Part shown: piece after piece, positions 52,727-61,710 of the stretch | Layout of the letters: each line of letters begins with the position of its first letter | Numbering within the stretch: position 1 is the stretch's first letter | Assembly (NCBI GenBank): GCA_044464485.1 | Contig: JBIQLG010000005.1 | Location: 136,558 to 200,557 of the forward strand | Direction of reading: 5' to 3' | DNA: 64,000 nt | From: Terrimesophilobacter sp044464485 | GTDB taxonomy: Bacteria; Actinomycetota; Actinomycetes; Actinomycetales; Microbacteriaceae | Translations under genes and position numbers: made by a program | The notes under the pieces: model-generated | Told to the model about the DNA's origin: nothing | Seen by the model: the letters and a program-made list of their open reading frames with translations, nothing else | The model's database searches: none

Positions 52727-54706
52727 GTGACGACACTTCTCCGCAGAATCGCCGCAGTAGCCGCCTCGGTTTTTCTCGCACTCCCGTTGGCGCTGTCGGT
52801 AAGCGGAACGGCCGTGTTGCCCGCGGGAACTCAGGATTTCACGTTCGACTCCTACTCCGCCGACTACTACCTCGCCCGCGACGATCAGGGTCATTCGACG
52901 TTGAAAACGGTGGAAACGTTCGTGGCGCTGTTTCCCCAATTCGACCAGAACCGGGGAATAATTCGCGCCATCCCCAACGATTATGACGGCGTACTTTTGC
53001 ACACTGCCGTGCACTCCGTCGTGGACGAAAATGGAAACGACGTGCCGTACGACGTCACCGTCAACGGCGGGTTCACGGAGCTTGCGCTGGGAACCGACGA
53101 GTTCGTGCACGGCCGCACCACCTACACGATCACCTACACGCAGCAGAATGTGGTGCGTGCCTTCACCGACACCCAGGACGACGAGTTCTATTGGGACACC
53201 AACGGGACTGGATTTGGCCAGCCCTTCGGATCGGTCTCGGCACGCGTGCACGTCGACCCCGCCCTCACCGAATACCTCACCGGCGACACGGCCTGTTATT
53301 ACGGAGAACAGGGGGCAACAGACAAATGCGAGATCGCACACACCCCACAACCTGATGGCGACGTCTTCAGCGCGAAGGTCGTGAACCTGTTCCCGCATGA
53401 AAACCTGACGGTAGTGGTCGCGTTCACACTGGGAACTTTCGTTCAGGTCCCCCCGGAAGATGCCAACGACTTCCCGATTTCGGGAGCTCTCGCACCGCCG
53501 CCGTGGTGGGCAACCTTCGGAGGAATCGCGATCGCCGTCCTTGCCGTTCTCGGGTCGGCATTCACTGTCGTGTGGAGGTTCGTCACGCCGAAGGCGTCCA
53601 CGGGGCGCGGCATCATCATCCCCCAGTACACGGTGCCCAAAGACATCAACCTCCTGGAGGCAGGAGAAATTGTCGGTCGCAACTGGACCGCGATCCCGGC
53701 CCAGATCGTGAGCTTTGCCGTGCGAGGCAAACTCCGAATTCTGGATTACCCGGTGACGGGAGGCGGCGCGCAATTCACGCTGCAACTTCTCGACCCCACA
53801 GGCGTTGACGATGAGGAACTCGCGCTCATGAGCGCGCTCTTCGGGCACGGAACCCTTTCGGATGCCGCTGCACTACGGCGACAGGCCGGCCTGTTCCGTG
53901 ACAGCCAGCTTGAGCAACTCGTCGACGCCGATTCGGTGAAGGGTGGTCTGGTTCCCGGTTCCGTGTGCGAAGTCGGAGTCATCAATGATCGGGTTGCCCG
54001 TGCCGTCGGGAGGGTCACATCAGGGGTTCGCGCACGCGTGCTTGATCGCGGGTTCAAGCACAAGCGTTCGTCACTCGCGGGATTACTCATCGCACTCGGC
54101 ATGTTCCTGCTCATTTTCGTCGCCGTGGGTCTCGTCGTGCTTTCTGCCGCATTCCTCTCGTTCAGCGGTTGGGCTTTCGGTGCCGCCTTCCTCGCGTTCT
54201 TCGCCGTGTTCGTTACGGTGGGCTTCGCGTGGCGCCCGCCCGCACTCACCGAATCGGGGGCCGAGAAGCGAGATTACCTGCTGGGGATGCGCGACTATCT
54301 GAAGTTGGCCGAAGCGGAACGATTCGCGATGCTGCAGAGTCCTGAGGGAGCAGAGCGCGTGCGGCTCGAGGGTTTGGATCCGGCGAATCCCGCAGAAAAG
54401 GTGAAGCTCTACGAGAAACTCCTGCCGTTTGCCGTGCTCTGGGGCGTGGAAAAGGAGTGGGCGAAGGAGCTCACCATCAGTTACGGCGACACCGCTCCCG
54501 ATTGGTTCATCTCCACGCGAAGTTTTGACTCCGCGTCATTCTCGAACGCGTTGAGCACACTCGCGTCCACCTCGGTGGCGCGATCCACCCCGTCGTCGTC
54601 GGGCTCGTCATGGTCGAGCAGCGGGGGTGGCAGTTTCTCGGGCGGTTCCGGCGGCGGCGGATTCTCCGGTGGTGGCGGCGGCGGAGGTGGCGGCGGGGGT
54701 CGCTGA
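52727..54706 (+). CDS. DUF2207 domain membrane protein with Gly-rich tail
   Basis: 659 residues from a GTG. A signal peptide (about 1-35) is followed by the DUF2207 domain (F-P-Q-F-D-Q-N-R-G-I-I-R-A-I-P), a helix near residue 262, a cytoplasmic region, two helices (about 450-505), and a Ser/Gly-rich C-terminus with eight or more Gly in runs. Such Gly-rich tails are typical of this family. Function is unknown; an envelope role is usual. Confidence 0.82.
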   Translation: MTTLLRRIAAVAASVFLALPLALSVSGTAVLPAGTQDFTFDSYSADYYLARDDQGHSTLKTVETFVALFPQFDQNRGIIRAIPNDYDGVLLHTAVHSVVDENGNDVPYDVTVNGGFTELALGTDEFVHGRTTYTITYTQQNVVRAFTDTQDDEFYWDTNGTGFGQPFGSVSARVHVDPALTEYLTGDTACYYGEQGATDKCEIAHTPQPDGDVFSAKVVNLFPHENLTVVVAFTLGTFVQVPPEDANDFPISGALAPPPWWATFGGIAIAVLAVLGSAFTVVWRFVTPKASTGRGIIIPQYTVPKDINLLEAGEIVGRNWTAIPAQIVSFAVRGKLRILDYPVTGGGAQFTLQLLDPTGVDDEELALMSALFGHGTLSDAAALRRQAGLFRDSQLEQLVDADSVKGGLVPGSVCEVGVINDRVARAVGRVTSGVRARVLDRGFKHKRSSLAGLLIALGMFLLIFVAVGLVVLSAAFLSFSGWAFGAAFLAFFAVFVTVGFAWRPPALTESGAEKRDYLLGMRDYLKLAEAERFAMLQSPEGAERVRLEGLDPANPAEKVKLYEKLLPFAVLWGVEKEWAKELTISYGDTAPDWFISTRSFDSASFSNALSTLASTSVARSTPSSSGSSWSSSGGGSFSGGSGGGGFSGGGGGGGGGGGR

Positions 54707-54778
54707 ACAAAAAGCACTCAACGAGAGGGCTGCATCCCGGCGCGGTACGCTGGAACTCCAGTATTTCTCGGAGGATTC

Positions 54779-55831
54779 ATGTCGCGCACGCTCGACCTCG
54801 CCGTGATCGCCGGCGACGGGATCGGACCCGAAGTGACAGCGGAGGCTCTCGCCGTGCTGCGCGCTGTCCTGGAGCCGGATGTCGCGGTCATCACAACGGA
54901 ATATCCGTTCGGTGCTGCCCACTACATCCGAACGGGAATCATTCTCGGCGGGGATGATCTTTCGGCGCTGAAGCAGCATGACGCGATCCTCCTGGGCGCT
55001 GTCGGCGGGGACCCTCGCGACGAAAGGCTCGCGGGCGGCATCATCGAGCGCGGGCTCTTGTTGAAACTTCGATTCGCTTTCGACCACTACGTGAACCTCC
55101 GGCCCACCGTGATTCTGCCCGGTGTGCAGAGCCCGCTTCGGGAGCCCGGCGACGTGGATTTCGTTGTCGTAAGGGAAGGCACCGAGGGGCCTTACGTGGG
55201 AACCGGCGGCAGCATCCGCACGGGTACTCCGCACGAAGTTGCGAGCGAAGTGAGCGTCAACACGGCATACGGAGTCGAGCGCGTCGTGCGCTTCGCATTC
55301 GATCAGGCGGAACGACGGCGCAAGAAGCTCACGCTCGTGCACAAAACGAACGTGTTGAGCTATGCGGGATCGCTGTGGCAGCGCACGGTCGACATCGTGG
55401 CCGCCGAGCATCCGGATGTCGAGGTCGGCTACCAGCACGTCGACGCGGCGACGATTCACCTCGTCACAAATCCGAGTAGATTTGACGTGATCGTCACCGA
55501 CAACCTCTTTGGCGACATCATCACCGACCTGGCCGGCGCAATCAGCGGCGGCATCGGTTTGGCGGCATCCGGCAACATCAATCCGGAGGGCGTCTACCCC
55601 AGCATGTTCGAGCCGGTTCACGGTTCCGCACCGGACATCGCGGGACACGGCATTGCGGACCCTACCGCGGCGATCCTGTCCGTAGCGCTTCTGCTTGACC
55701 AGCAGGGTTTCGCGGACGCTGCCGCTCGAGTGACTGCGGCGGTCACCGAGGACCTCGCCACGCGTGCCGGGCCCGGCCGAAGCACGAGCGACATCGGTGC
55801 CGCGATCACCGCACGACTGAGAAACAAGTGA
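54779..55831 (+). CDS. leuB: 3-isopropylmalate dehydrogenase
   Basis: 350 residues, oxidative decarboxylation of 3-isopropylmalate in leucine synthesis. The start D-L-A-V-I-A-G-D-G-I-G-P-E-V and the metal/NAD region T-D-N-L-F-G-D-I-I-T-D-L-A-G are clear, with a GGAGGA site before the ATG. leuA, leuC and leuD are not in the window. The stop overlaps a possible GTG of ilvE, so the two are co-transcribed. Confidence 0.94.
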   Translation: MSRTLDLAVIAGDGIGPEVTAEALAVLRAVLEPDVAVITTEYPFGAAHYIRTGIILGGDDLSALKQHDAILLGAVGGDPRDERLAGGIIERGLLLKLRFAFDHYVNLRPTVILPGVQSPLREPGDVDFVVVREGTEGPYVGTGGSIRTGTPHEVASEVSVNTAYGVERVVRFAFDQAERRRKKLTLVHKTNVLSYAGSLWQRTVDIVAAEHPDVEVGYQHVDAATIHLVTNPSRFDVIVTDNLFGDIITDLAGAISGGIGLAASGNINPEGVYPSMFEPVHGSAPDIAGHGIADPTAAILSVALLLDQQGFADAAARVTAAVTEDLATRAGPGRSTSDIGAAITARLRNK

Positions 55832-55842
55832 ACGACATTGAC

Positions 55843-55848
55843 GAAGGA
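55843..55848 (+). promoter_or_regulatory. Ribosome binding site deciding the ilvE start
   Basis: GAAGGA lies 6 nt before the ATG at 55855, preferred to the GTG at 55828 that overlaps the leuB stop. Confidence 0.5.
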
Positions 55849-55854
55849 TCAACC

Positions 55855-56970
55855 ATGACTCATCTCGCTGACGCGCAAGTCCTCACGGGCCTTGACTGGG
55901 ACGTCACGCGCAATCTGGTTGCAAAGAACCCGCAGGAGCGCGCCGAGATTCTGGCGAATCCGGGTTTCGGCATCCACTTCACCGATCACATGGTGGACAT
56001 TTGCTGGTCGGAGACTGGCGGATGGCATCGTCCCCGTGTGCAGCCGTATGGGCCGATCGCCCTGGATCCGGCGGCGGCCGTGCTCCACTACGGGCAGGAA
56101 ATCTTCGAGGGGATGAAAGCGTATCGCCACGAAGACGGTTCGATCTGGACGTTCCGACCTGAGGCGAATGCGGCGCGGTTGCAGCGCTCGGCGAAGCGAC
56201 TTGCGCTACCCGAGCTGCCGAGCGAGTACTTCCTTGACGCGCTCAAGCAACTCATCGCCGTCGACGGGGACTGGGTTCCTTCTGCGCCGGAGACGAGCCT
56301 GTACCTGCGGCCGTTCATGTTCGCGAAGGAAGCATTCCTCGGCGTGCGACCGGCACACAAGGTGGCGTTCTATGTCATTGGCAGCCCGGCCGGCGCGTAC
56401 TTCCACGGCGGAATCGCGCCCGTGTCGATCTGGCTGTCCACGAACTACGCTCGGGCCGGAAAGGGCGGGACGGGTGCCGCGAAGACGGGCGGCAACTACG
56501 CCTCGTCGCTCATCGCGCAAGCTGAAGCATCCGAGCAGGGGTGCGCACAGGTCATGTTCCTGGACTCTGCCGAAGGCAAATACCTGGAAGAACTCGGGGG
56601 GATGAACATCGTGCTCGTCTACAAGGACGGCACGCTCGTCACCCCAAAATCGGAGAGCATTCTGGAGGGGATCACGCGCGACTCGATTCTGCAGCTCGCT
56701 CGAGACCGGGGACACACGGTGGAGAGCCGCCGCGTCACGATCGATGAGTGGCGCGAGGGTGCGGCATCCGGGGACATCGTGGAGGTTTTCGCCTGCGGTA
56801 CCGCCGCGGTCGTCACTCCCATCGCGCAATTGAAGGCCGCGGACTTCACTATCGGTTCGGAAGATGCCGCGGCAGGCGAACTCACGATGTCGCTGCGTCA
56901 CGAGCTCACTGACATCCAGTACGGCAGAAGCGAGGATCGGCACGGCTGGATGACGAGGCTCAGCAAGTGA
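55855..56970 (+). CDS. ilvE: Branched-chain amino acid aminotransferase
   Basis: 371 residues from the ATG at 55855. Lys210 in A-A-K-T-G-G-N-Y-A-S-S is the pyridoxal phosphate lysine; H-Y-G-Q-E-I-F-E-G-M-K-A-Y and the region with Y-L-E-E-L-G-G-M-N are family signatures. It transfers the amino group in the last step of Leu, Ile and Val synthesis. It forms one unit with leuB and overlaps the next gene by 4 bp. Confidence 0.96.
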   Translation: MTHLADAQVLTGLDWDVTRNLVAKNPQERAEILANPGFGIHFTDHMVDICWSETGGWHRPRVQPYGPIALDPAAAVLHYGQEIFEGMKAYRHEDGSIWTFRPEANAARLQRSAKRLALPELPSEYFLDALKQLIAVDGDWVPSAPETSLYLRPFMFAKEAFLGVRPAHKVAFYVIGSPAGAYFHGGIAPVSIWLSTNYARAGKGGTGAAKTGGNYASSLIAQAEASEQGCAQVMFLDSAEGKYLEELGGMNIVLVYKDGTLVTPKSESILEGITRDSILQLARDRGHTVESRRVTIDEWREGAASGDIVEVFACGTAAVVTPIAQLKAADFTIGSEDAAAGELTMSLRHELTDIQYGRSEDRHGWMTRLSK

Positions 56971-57734
56971 AGATCGCGCGGTTCAGTGTAAAAAACGAGG
57001 ACCCGCGATTCGGGATCGTGGACGACGATGAGCTGGTTGTTCTCTCGGGCGACCCCATGTTCGCCGGTTTTGGCACGACGGGGGAGCGGATCGCGTTCGC
57101 TGATGCAAAGCTTCTCGCACCCGTCATCCCCCGTTCGAAGGTCGTGTGCGTGGGCATGAACTACGCGGCCCACAAGGCGGAATTGCACGCCGACACCCCG
57201 AACAATCCGCTGATCTTTCTGAAGCCGAACACGGCCGTGATCGGCCCGGGGGACGACATCCAGATTCCCCCCGTGGACGGCCGTATTGTGCACGAGGGGG
57301 AGCTCGCCATTGTCGTCGGCAGGATCGCCAAGCTCGTGAACGCCGCCGACTGGGAAGACTATGTGTTCGGCTACACCATTGCGAACGACATTTCCGCACG
57401 CGACGTCATGTTTGCGGATGGGCAGTGGGCGAGGGCGAAAGGTTACGACACATTCTGCCCGTTGGGGCCCTGGATCGAAACGGAGCTCGACCCCGAGAAT
57501 CTCGAAATCCAAACGTTCGTGGATGGCGAGCCGCGCCGCCACGGAAACACCGCGGACATGCTCTACAAGATTCCCGAGATCATCGAGTTCGCCTCGAGCG
57601 TGTGGACGCTCTTACCCGGTGACGTCATCTGCACGGGGACGCCCGCTGGCCTCGGTGGCTTCACGGATGGCCAGACGGTCGACATCACGATCGAGGGCAT
57701 TGGTACTCTGAGCAATCCCGCGCGCAATCGCTAG
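56967..57734 (+). CDS. Fumarylacetoacetate hydrolase family protein
   Basis: 255 residues, GTG start overlapping ilvE by 4 bp. V-G-M-N-Y-A-A-H and the metal-binding V-H-E-G-E-L-A-I-V-V-G are diagnostic, with G-Y-T-I-A-N-D-I-S-A-R-D following and a C-terminal G-T-P-A-G-L-G. Members are Mg-dependent hydrolases, decarboxylases or pyruvate-type lyases; the substrate cannot be assigned. It is often located between ilvE and gltX in actinobacteria. Confidence 0.9.
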   Translation: MKIARFSVKNEDPRFGIVDDDELVVLSGDPMFAGFGTTGERIAFADAKLLAPVIPRSKVVCVGMNYAAHKAELHADTPNNPLIFLKPNTAVIGPGDDIQIPPVDGRIVHEGELAIVVGRIAKLVNAADWEDYVFGYTIANDISARDVMFADGQWARAKGYDTFCPLGPWIETELDPENLEIQTFVDGEPRRHGNTADMLYKIPEIIEFASSVWTLLPGDVICTGTPAGLGGFTDGQTVDITIEGIGTLSNPARNR

Positions 57735-57826
57735 CGTTCTGCGGGCGCCCGCCGGCTACCGCCGCACACTACACATCGTGCCCGGTTGCCGATCTGGGTG
57801 AGCAGGCTTCATGGCAACGTCTCGCC

Positions 57827-57832
57827 TAGAAT
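57827..57832 (+). promoter_or_regulatory. -10 box of gltX
   Basis: TAGAAT ends 7 nt before the ATG at 57840 and no ribosome site is seen, so a leaderless mRNA is likely. The -35 region is weak. Confidence 0.4.
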
Positions 57833-57839
57833 TGCAGCG

Positions 57840-59330
57840 ATGACTGCCACCCGCAAACCCGCCACATTTTCGACCGCGACCGGAGCCGACGTCCGCGTGC
57901 GCTTCTGCCCGTCGCCGACCGGCACTCCGCATGTCGGCCTCATCCGCACCGCATTGTTCAACTGGGCGTATGCCCGTCACACCGGTGGAAAGCTCATTTT
58001 TCGTATCGAAGATACGGATGCCGCCCGCGACAGCGAGGAAAGCTACGAGCAACTGCTCGACGGCCTCTCCTGGCTGAAGATCGACTGGGACGAGGGTGAA
58101 GGCATCGGCGGTCCACACGGACCGTACCGGCAGTCGCAGCGTGATGACATCTATGCGGAGGTCATCGACAAGTTGCGTGCCTCGGGGCACCTGTACGAAA
58201 GTTTCGCAACCGGGGAGGAGATTGAGGCGCGCAACATCGCGAACGGCCGAGACCCCAAACAGGGCTACGACAACTTCGAACGCGAGCTCACCGAGGAGAA
58301 GCGCGCCGCGTATCGCGCGGAGGGTCGTGAGCCGGCGCTTCGACTTCGCGTGCCCGATACCGACCTCAGTTTCACCGACCTCGTGCGCGGTGACATCACG
58401 TTCCCGGCCGGCAGTTTCACCGACTTTGTTGTGGTGCGCCCCAACGGTAAGCCCCTCTACACCTTCGTGAATCCGGTAGACGACGCGCTCATGGGCGTCA
58501 CTCACGTGCTGCGCGGCGAAGACCTGCTCTCCAGTACGCCGCGGCAGATCGCGCTGTATCACGCCCTCATCGAGATCGGCCTCGCGAGTGCGATCCCGCG
58601 GTTCGGCCACCTCCCGTATGTCATGGGCGAAGGCAACAAGAAGCTCTCCAAGAGGGATCCCGAATCGAGCCTGTTCCACCACCGCGAGCGCGGGTTCATC
58701 CCCGAGGGACTCATCAACTATCTCGCCCTGCTCGGTTGGTCGCTCGCGCCGGACCGCGACGTGTTCTCCCTTGACGAGATGGTATCCGCGTTCGATGTGG
58801 CGAACGTCAACCCGAACCCGGCTCGGTTTGACGTGAAAAAGGCGGAGTCGATCAACGGCGACCACATCCGCATGCTCGGGGTGGACGACTTTGCCGACCG
58901 GATGCTTCCGTACCTGGGCGATTTGGTCCAGTCCGATGCGCAGCGGGACCTGCTGCGCCGCGCCGCGCCGCTCGTTCAGGAGCGGATGCAGTTGCTCGGC
59001 GAAGCGCCGGCGCTCCTTGCATTCCTGTTCACCGGCGACGATGAACTCGAATTCGAGTCGGATGCCCTGCCGGGCGAGGAGGGTCCGGGCGTCCTCGCCG
59101 CGTCGACTCGCGCACTCAGCGGCCTCACCGAGTGGACCGTTCCGGCGATCGAGGCGGCGTTGCGTGCCGCCCTCATCGACGGGTTGGAGCTCAAGCCGCG
59201 GCTCGCGTTCGGCCCGCTGCGCACGGCAATCTCCGGGCGCCGGATCAGCCCTCCGCTGTTCGAATCGATGGAACTGCTCGGCAGGGACTCGACGCTCGCG
59301 CGAATCGCAAGGCTCGCGGACCGCTTGTAA
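57840..59330 (+). CDS. gltX: Glutamate-tRNA ligase
   Basis: 496 residues from the ATG at 57840. HIGH-type motif H-V-G-L (31-34) and KMSKS-type K-L-S-K-R (268-272) bracket the class I catalytic domain, with W-S-L-A and the alpha-helical anticodon domain after. In actinobacteria without GlnRS this enzyme usually also charges tRNA-Gln with Glu for later amidation; that is known of the group, not shown here. It converges on the VOC gene. Confidence 0.97.
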   Translation: MTATRKPATFSTATGADVRVRFCPSPTGTPHVGLIRTALFNWAYARHTGGKLIFRIEDTDAARDSEESYEQLLDGLSWLKIDWDEGEGIGGPHGPYRQSQRDDIYAEVIDKLRASGHLYESFATGEEIEARNIANGRDPKQGYDNFERELTEEKRAAYRAEGREPALRLRVPDTDLSFTDLVRGDITFPAGSFTDFVVVRPNGKPLYTFVNPVDDALMGVTHVLRGEDLLSSTPRQIALYHALIEIGLASAIPRFGHLPYVMGEGNKKLSKRDPESSLFHHRERGFIPEGLINYLALLGWSLAPDRDVFSLDEMVSAFDVANVNPNPARFDVKKAESINGDHIRMLGVDDFADRMLPYLGDLVQSDAQRDLLRRAAPLVQERMQLLGEAPALLAFLFTGDDELEFESDALPGEEGPGVLAASTRALSGLTEWTVPAIEAALRAALIDGLELKPRLAFGPLRTAISGRRISPPLFESMELLGRDSTLARIARLADRL

Positions 59331-59343
59331 TAACGGCGGCGCC

Positions 59344-59454
59344 CGTTCCCTGAGGAGCCGCCGCAGGAGGCGTCGTCCGTTCCCTGGGGAGCCGCCGCGG
59401 GTGCCGTCGATCCGTTCCCTGAGGAGCCGCCAGAGGCGGCGTCTCGAAGGGAAC
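59344..59454. repeat. Three tandem ~34-bp repeats, the last forming a two-tier hairpin
   Basis: Units begin CGTTCCCTG(A/G)GGAGCCGCC at about 59344, 59378 and 59413, so the period is 34-35 bp. In the third unit GTTCCCT (59414-59420) pairs with AGGGAAC (59448-59454) and, inside it, GCCGCC (59426-59431) pairs with GGCGGC (59435-59440). It lies between convergent gltX and the VOC gene and resembles REP-type intergenic repeats of actinobacteria; it may also act as terminator. Confidence 0.75.
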
Positions 59455-59464
59455 CAACCCGCCG

Positions 59465-60340
59465 CTACCGAGCGTCGCTGTTCTCCGCGACGGCGACCGC
59501 GATCTCGTTCTTCCACGGGTCGTCGAAGGTGAGGGTGCGGCCGTCATCGCGGATGGTGATCCTCTCGGCAGCGAGGCGTTCGCGCAGAGCGCCGAGGTCA
59601 TCCGGTGTCGGCAGCTCGATCGCGACCTCGCCGAGCCCGAGTGCGGGGGAGCGGTCCCGTGCGCCGCGGCTCTGCCACGTGTTCATCCCCAGGTGGTGGT
59701 GGTATCCGCCCGCCGCGACGAACAGCGCCTGCGAACCGAATTCGGCCGTCACCTCGAAGCCGAGGATGCCCGAATAAAACTTTCGTGCCGTCGGGATGTC
59801 GCCGACCTTCAGGTGCACATGCCCGACACTGGCAGTGGAGAGGGTTCGTGCGCCTGTGACATCCGTGAGGTGGGTTTGAAGGAACACATTCGGGTCGAGG
59901 TAGCGGGTGTCCATAGCGACCCGGGATCCGTCCCACCGCCACGTGCTGCGCGGCCGGTCCCAGTACAGTTCGACGCCGTTGCCCTCCGGGTCATCGAAGT
60001 ACAGGGCTTCGGACACGAGGTGGTCTGCGCTCCCCGTGAAGGCACGAGGGTACTTCGTTGCCACCGAGTGGAGAGCTCTGGCGAGGTCTGCCTGGGTTTC
60101 GAAAAGCAGCGCCGTGTGGAAGAGGCCCGCGGATCCCTCGGCGGCGTGCTTGAGCAGCGGCGAGTGTTCGAGGATGACCGACGGCTCGCCCGATCCGAGA
60201 ACCACGCGGTCGCCAGTCTGGGAAAGCACCGCGAGTCCGACGCCATCCCGGTAGAACGCCGTCATGGCGTCCAGATCGGCAACCTTCAACGTGACCGCGC
60301 CGACACTGGTGCCTGCGCTAATCACATCATCCTTTGTCAT
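59465..60340 (-). CDS. VOC family ring-cleavage dioxygenase-like protein
   Basis: 291 residues with two glyoxalase/bleomycin-type repeats (about 10-130 and 168-290): the first begins V-G-A-V-T-L-K-V-A-D-L-D, the second V-G-H-V-H-L-K-V-G-D-I-P. H-H-L-G-M-N-T-W and D-P-E-G-N-G-V-E-L-Y-W-D are typical of the CatE-like extradiol dioxygenase group. The metal site looks intact by eye, but the substrate is not predictable. Confidence 0.82.
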   Translation of the reverse strand: MTKDDVISAGTSVGAVTLKVADLDAMTAFYRDGVGLAVLSQTGDRVVLGSGEPSVILEHSPLLKHAAEGSAGLFHTALLFETQADLARALHSVATKYPRAFTGSADHLVSEALYFDDPEGNGVELYWDRPRSTWRWDGSRVAMDTRYLDPNVFLQTHLTDVTGARTLSTASVGHVHLKVGDIPTARKFYSGILGFEVTAEFGSQALFVAAGGYHHHLGMNTWQSRGARDRSPALGLGEVAIELPTPDDLGALRERLAAERITIRDDGRTLTFDDPWKNEIAVAVAENSDAR

Positions 60341-60368
60341 TGCGTTTTTCCTCCTGGGTGTACCTCAC

Positions 60369-60944
60369 TTAGCGGACGATTCCGAAGCCGCCCGACCAGT
60401 TGATCTTCTCACCGACGGCGAGGGTCAACTGGAGAAATCCGAGTGCCTCGAGTTCGTGGGCACGTCGAAGGGATCCAGCATCCATAGTGGCTACGCCTCC
60501 GGCCTCGACGAGGGCGGCAAGGTTGGACTTGGCGTCCGAGTCATCGCCGGCAATCTGCACCGTTGTTTGCAGGGATCCGATCTCTTTGGAGCCGAGAGTT
60601 GCGGCGAAGTTGGTGTTGAACGCCTTGAGCACCTTTGAGTTTGGGAGTTTGTCCGCGATCACTGCCGCCGCAGAACTTCCGGCAGGGACCGTGAGCGAAT
60701 CGAAGGTCTCGAAGTTGAGTGGGTTGGTGATGTCAACGACGGTCTTGCCTGAAAGCTGGTCACCGTACTGATCGAGGACAGCCGCGACTGCCGGGTACGG
60801 TACGGCGAGGATGACGGTGTTTCCGGATACTGTGTCGGTGGTCTCGGACCGCCCAATGTAGTCAACAGTCGCCCCACCGCCAGCGAGGACACCGCCGATC
60901 GCGGTGGCCATGGTTCCGGTTCCGATGATTGTGACTGTCTTCAT
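60369..60944 (-). CDS. NADPH-dependent F420 reductase-like dinucleotide-binding protein
   Basis: 191 residues from the ATG at 60944, with AAGGAGAA upstream. The start T-I-I-G-T-G-T-M-A-T-A-I-G-G is a Rossmann motif, followed by V-I-L-A-V-P-Y and N-P-L-N-F as in the F420:NADP oxidoreductase fold. F420 cofactor use is not proven by sequence; an NAD(P)-binding role is. It is divergent from the marR gene, and the region between holds two palindromes. Confidence 0.8.
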   Translation of the reverse strand: MKTVTIIGTGTMATAIGGVLAGGGATVDYIGRSETTDTVSGNTVILAVPYPAVAAVLDQYGDQLSGKTVVDITNPLNFETFDSLTVPAGSSAAAVIADKLPNSKVLKAFNTNFAATLGSKEIGSLQTTVQIAGDDSDAKSNLAALVEAGGVATMDAGSLRRAHELEALGFLQLTLAVGEKINWSGGFGIVR

Positions 60945-60988
60945 GCGACGTTCTCCTTGAGATTGCGGTGATCGTGACAAGCATTAAT

Positions 60989-61006
60989 TACTTGTAGATA
61001 CAAGTA
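60989..61006. promoter_or_regulatory. MarR operator O1 (perfect palindrome)
   Basis: TACTTGTAGATACAAGTA has perfect 8-bp arms around GA. It lies between the marR and reductase starts, so it can act on both. Confidence 0.65.
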
Positions 61007-61019
61007 ACATACGACACTT

Positions 61020-61037
61020 TACTTGTAGATACAACTT
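61020..61037. promoter_or_regulatory. MarR operator O2 (imperfect)
   Basis: TACTTGTAGATACAACTT repeats the O1 left arm and GA centre with two mismatches on the right. Its centre is 31 bp from that of O1 and it overlaps the marR -35/spacer region. Confidence 0.6.
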
Positions 61038-61043
61038 CTTGGG

Positions 61044-61049
61044 TAGAAT
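61044..61049 (+). promoter_or_regulatory. -10 box of marR
   Basis: TAGAAT ends 6 nt before the ATG at 61056 and lies 6 nt after O2. The transcript is probably leaderless. Confidence 0.45.
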
Positions 61050-61055
61050 CGGCTC

Positions 61056-61550
61056 ATGACACACGATGTGACTGAACCGCGGTGGCTATCCAGCGAGGAG
61101 CTCGAGGCCTGGGTGCGCTTTGTGGCCGTGATGCAACTCTTTCCACCCGCCCTCGACGCGCAGCTCGAGCGGGACGCCGACCTTACCCATTTCGAGTACT
61201 TCACTCTCGCGATGCTCTCCGAAGCGCCGGATCGCACTCTCAGAATGACTGCGCTTGCCCGACGCACGAACGCCACGCTGGCCCGGCTGTCCAGGGTGGT
61301 CTCGAACCTGGAGGAAAATGGATTCGCGCAGCGGATGCCGTGCCCTGAGGACCGGCGGGCCACCAACGTTTCGCTTACTGAGACCGGGTGGGAAAAAGTT
61401 GTGGCCACTGCCCCAGGGCATGTGAACCTGGTGCGGAGCGTCGTCATCGATTCGATCACGGCGGAAGAAGTGGCGCAGCTCTCAACGATTTCGGCAAAGC
61501 TTCTGGGCAAGCTTGACCCGGAGGGCAGGATGGCGGCGACCGCAACCTGA
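61056..61550 (+). CDS. MarR family transcriptional regulator
   Basis: 164 residues. The winged helix includes R-M-T-A-L-A-R-R-T-N-A-T-L-A-R-L-S-R-V-V-S-N-L-E and the wing C-P-E-D-R-R-A-T-N-V-S-L-T-E-T-G, the standard MarR D-R-R motif. Two near-identical palindromes upstream and the divergent reductase gene argue that it controls itself and that gene. The ligand is unknown. Confidence 0.92.
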   Translation: MTHDVTEPRWLSSEELEAWVRFVAVMQLFPPALDAQLERDADLTHFEYFTLAMLSEAPDRTLRMTALARRTNATLARLSRVVSNLEENGFAQRMPCPEDRRATNVSLTETGWEKVVATAPGHVNLVRSVVIDSITAEEVAQLSTISAKLLGKLDPEGRMAATAT

Positions 61551-61627
61551 CGCTCCAGCCGGCCACCTCCGAAGGGCGTTCGGGTACGCTAAAGTAGACA
61601 GTCGGCCCGAGTTCTGCTCGGAACCGG

Positions 61628-61699
61628 TGGGGTATGGTGTAATTGGCAACACGGAAGATTCTGATTCTTTTGTTCTTGGTTCGAGTCCAGGTACCCCAG
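61628..61699 (+). tRNA. tRNA-Gln (anticodon CTG)
   Basis: 72 nt without encoded CCA. Acceptor TGGGGTA pairs with TACCCCA; D stem GTGT/ACAC; anticodon loop TTCTGAT gives CTG for CAG codons; T arm CTTGG-TTCGAGT-CCAGG. A U-A first pair at the acceptor is typical of tRNA-Gln. Confidence 0.94.
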
Positions 61700-61710
61700 C
61701 AAAGTTTGAG

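Noticed and set aside
54600..54706. Gly-codon run at the end of the DUF2207 gene as a possible satellite or CRISPR
   Set aside because: It is the natural Gly-rich tail of this protein family; no spacers or direct repeats exist.
57741..57752. GCGGGCGCCCGC palindrome before gltX
   Set aside because: No loop and no regulator nearby; short GC palindromes are expected by chance in GC-rich DNA.
57756..59516. Long minus-strand frame opposite gltX
   Set aside because: Same reason: gltX has both synthetase motifs in place on the plus strand and the antisense translation is low complexity.
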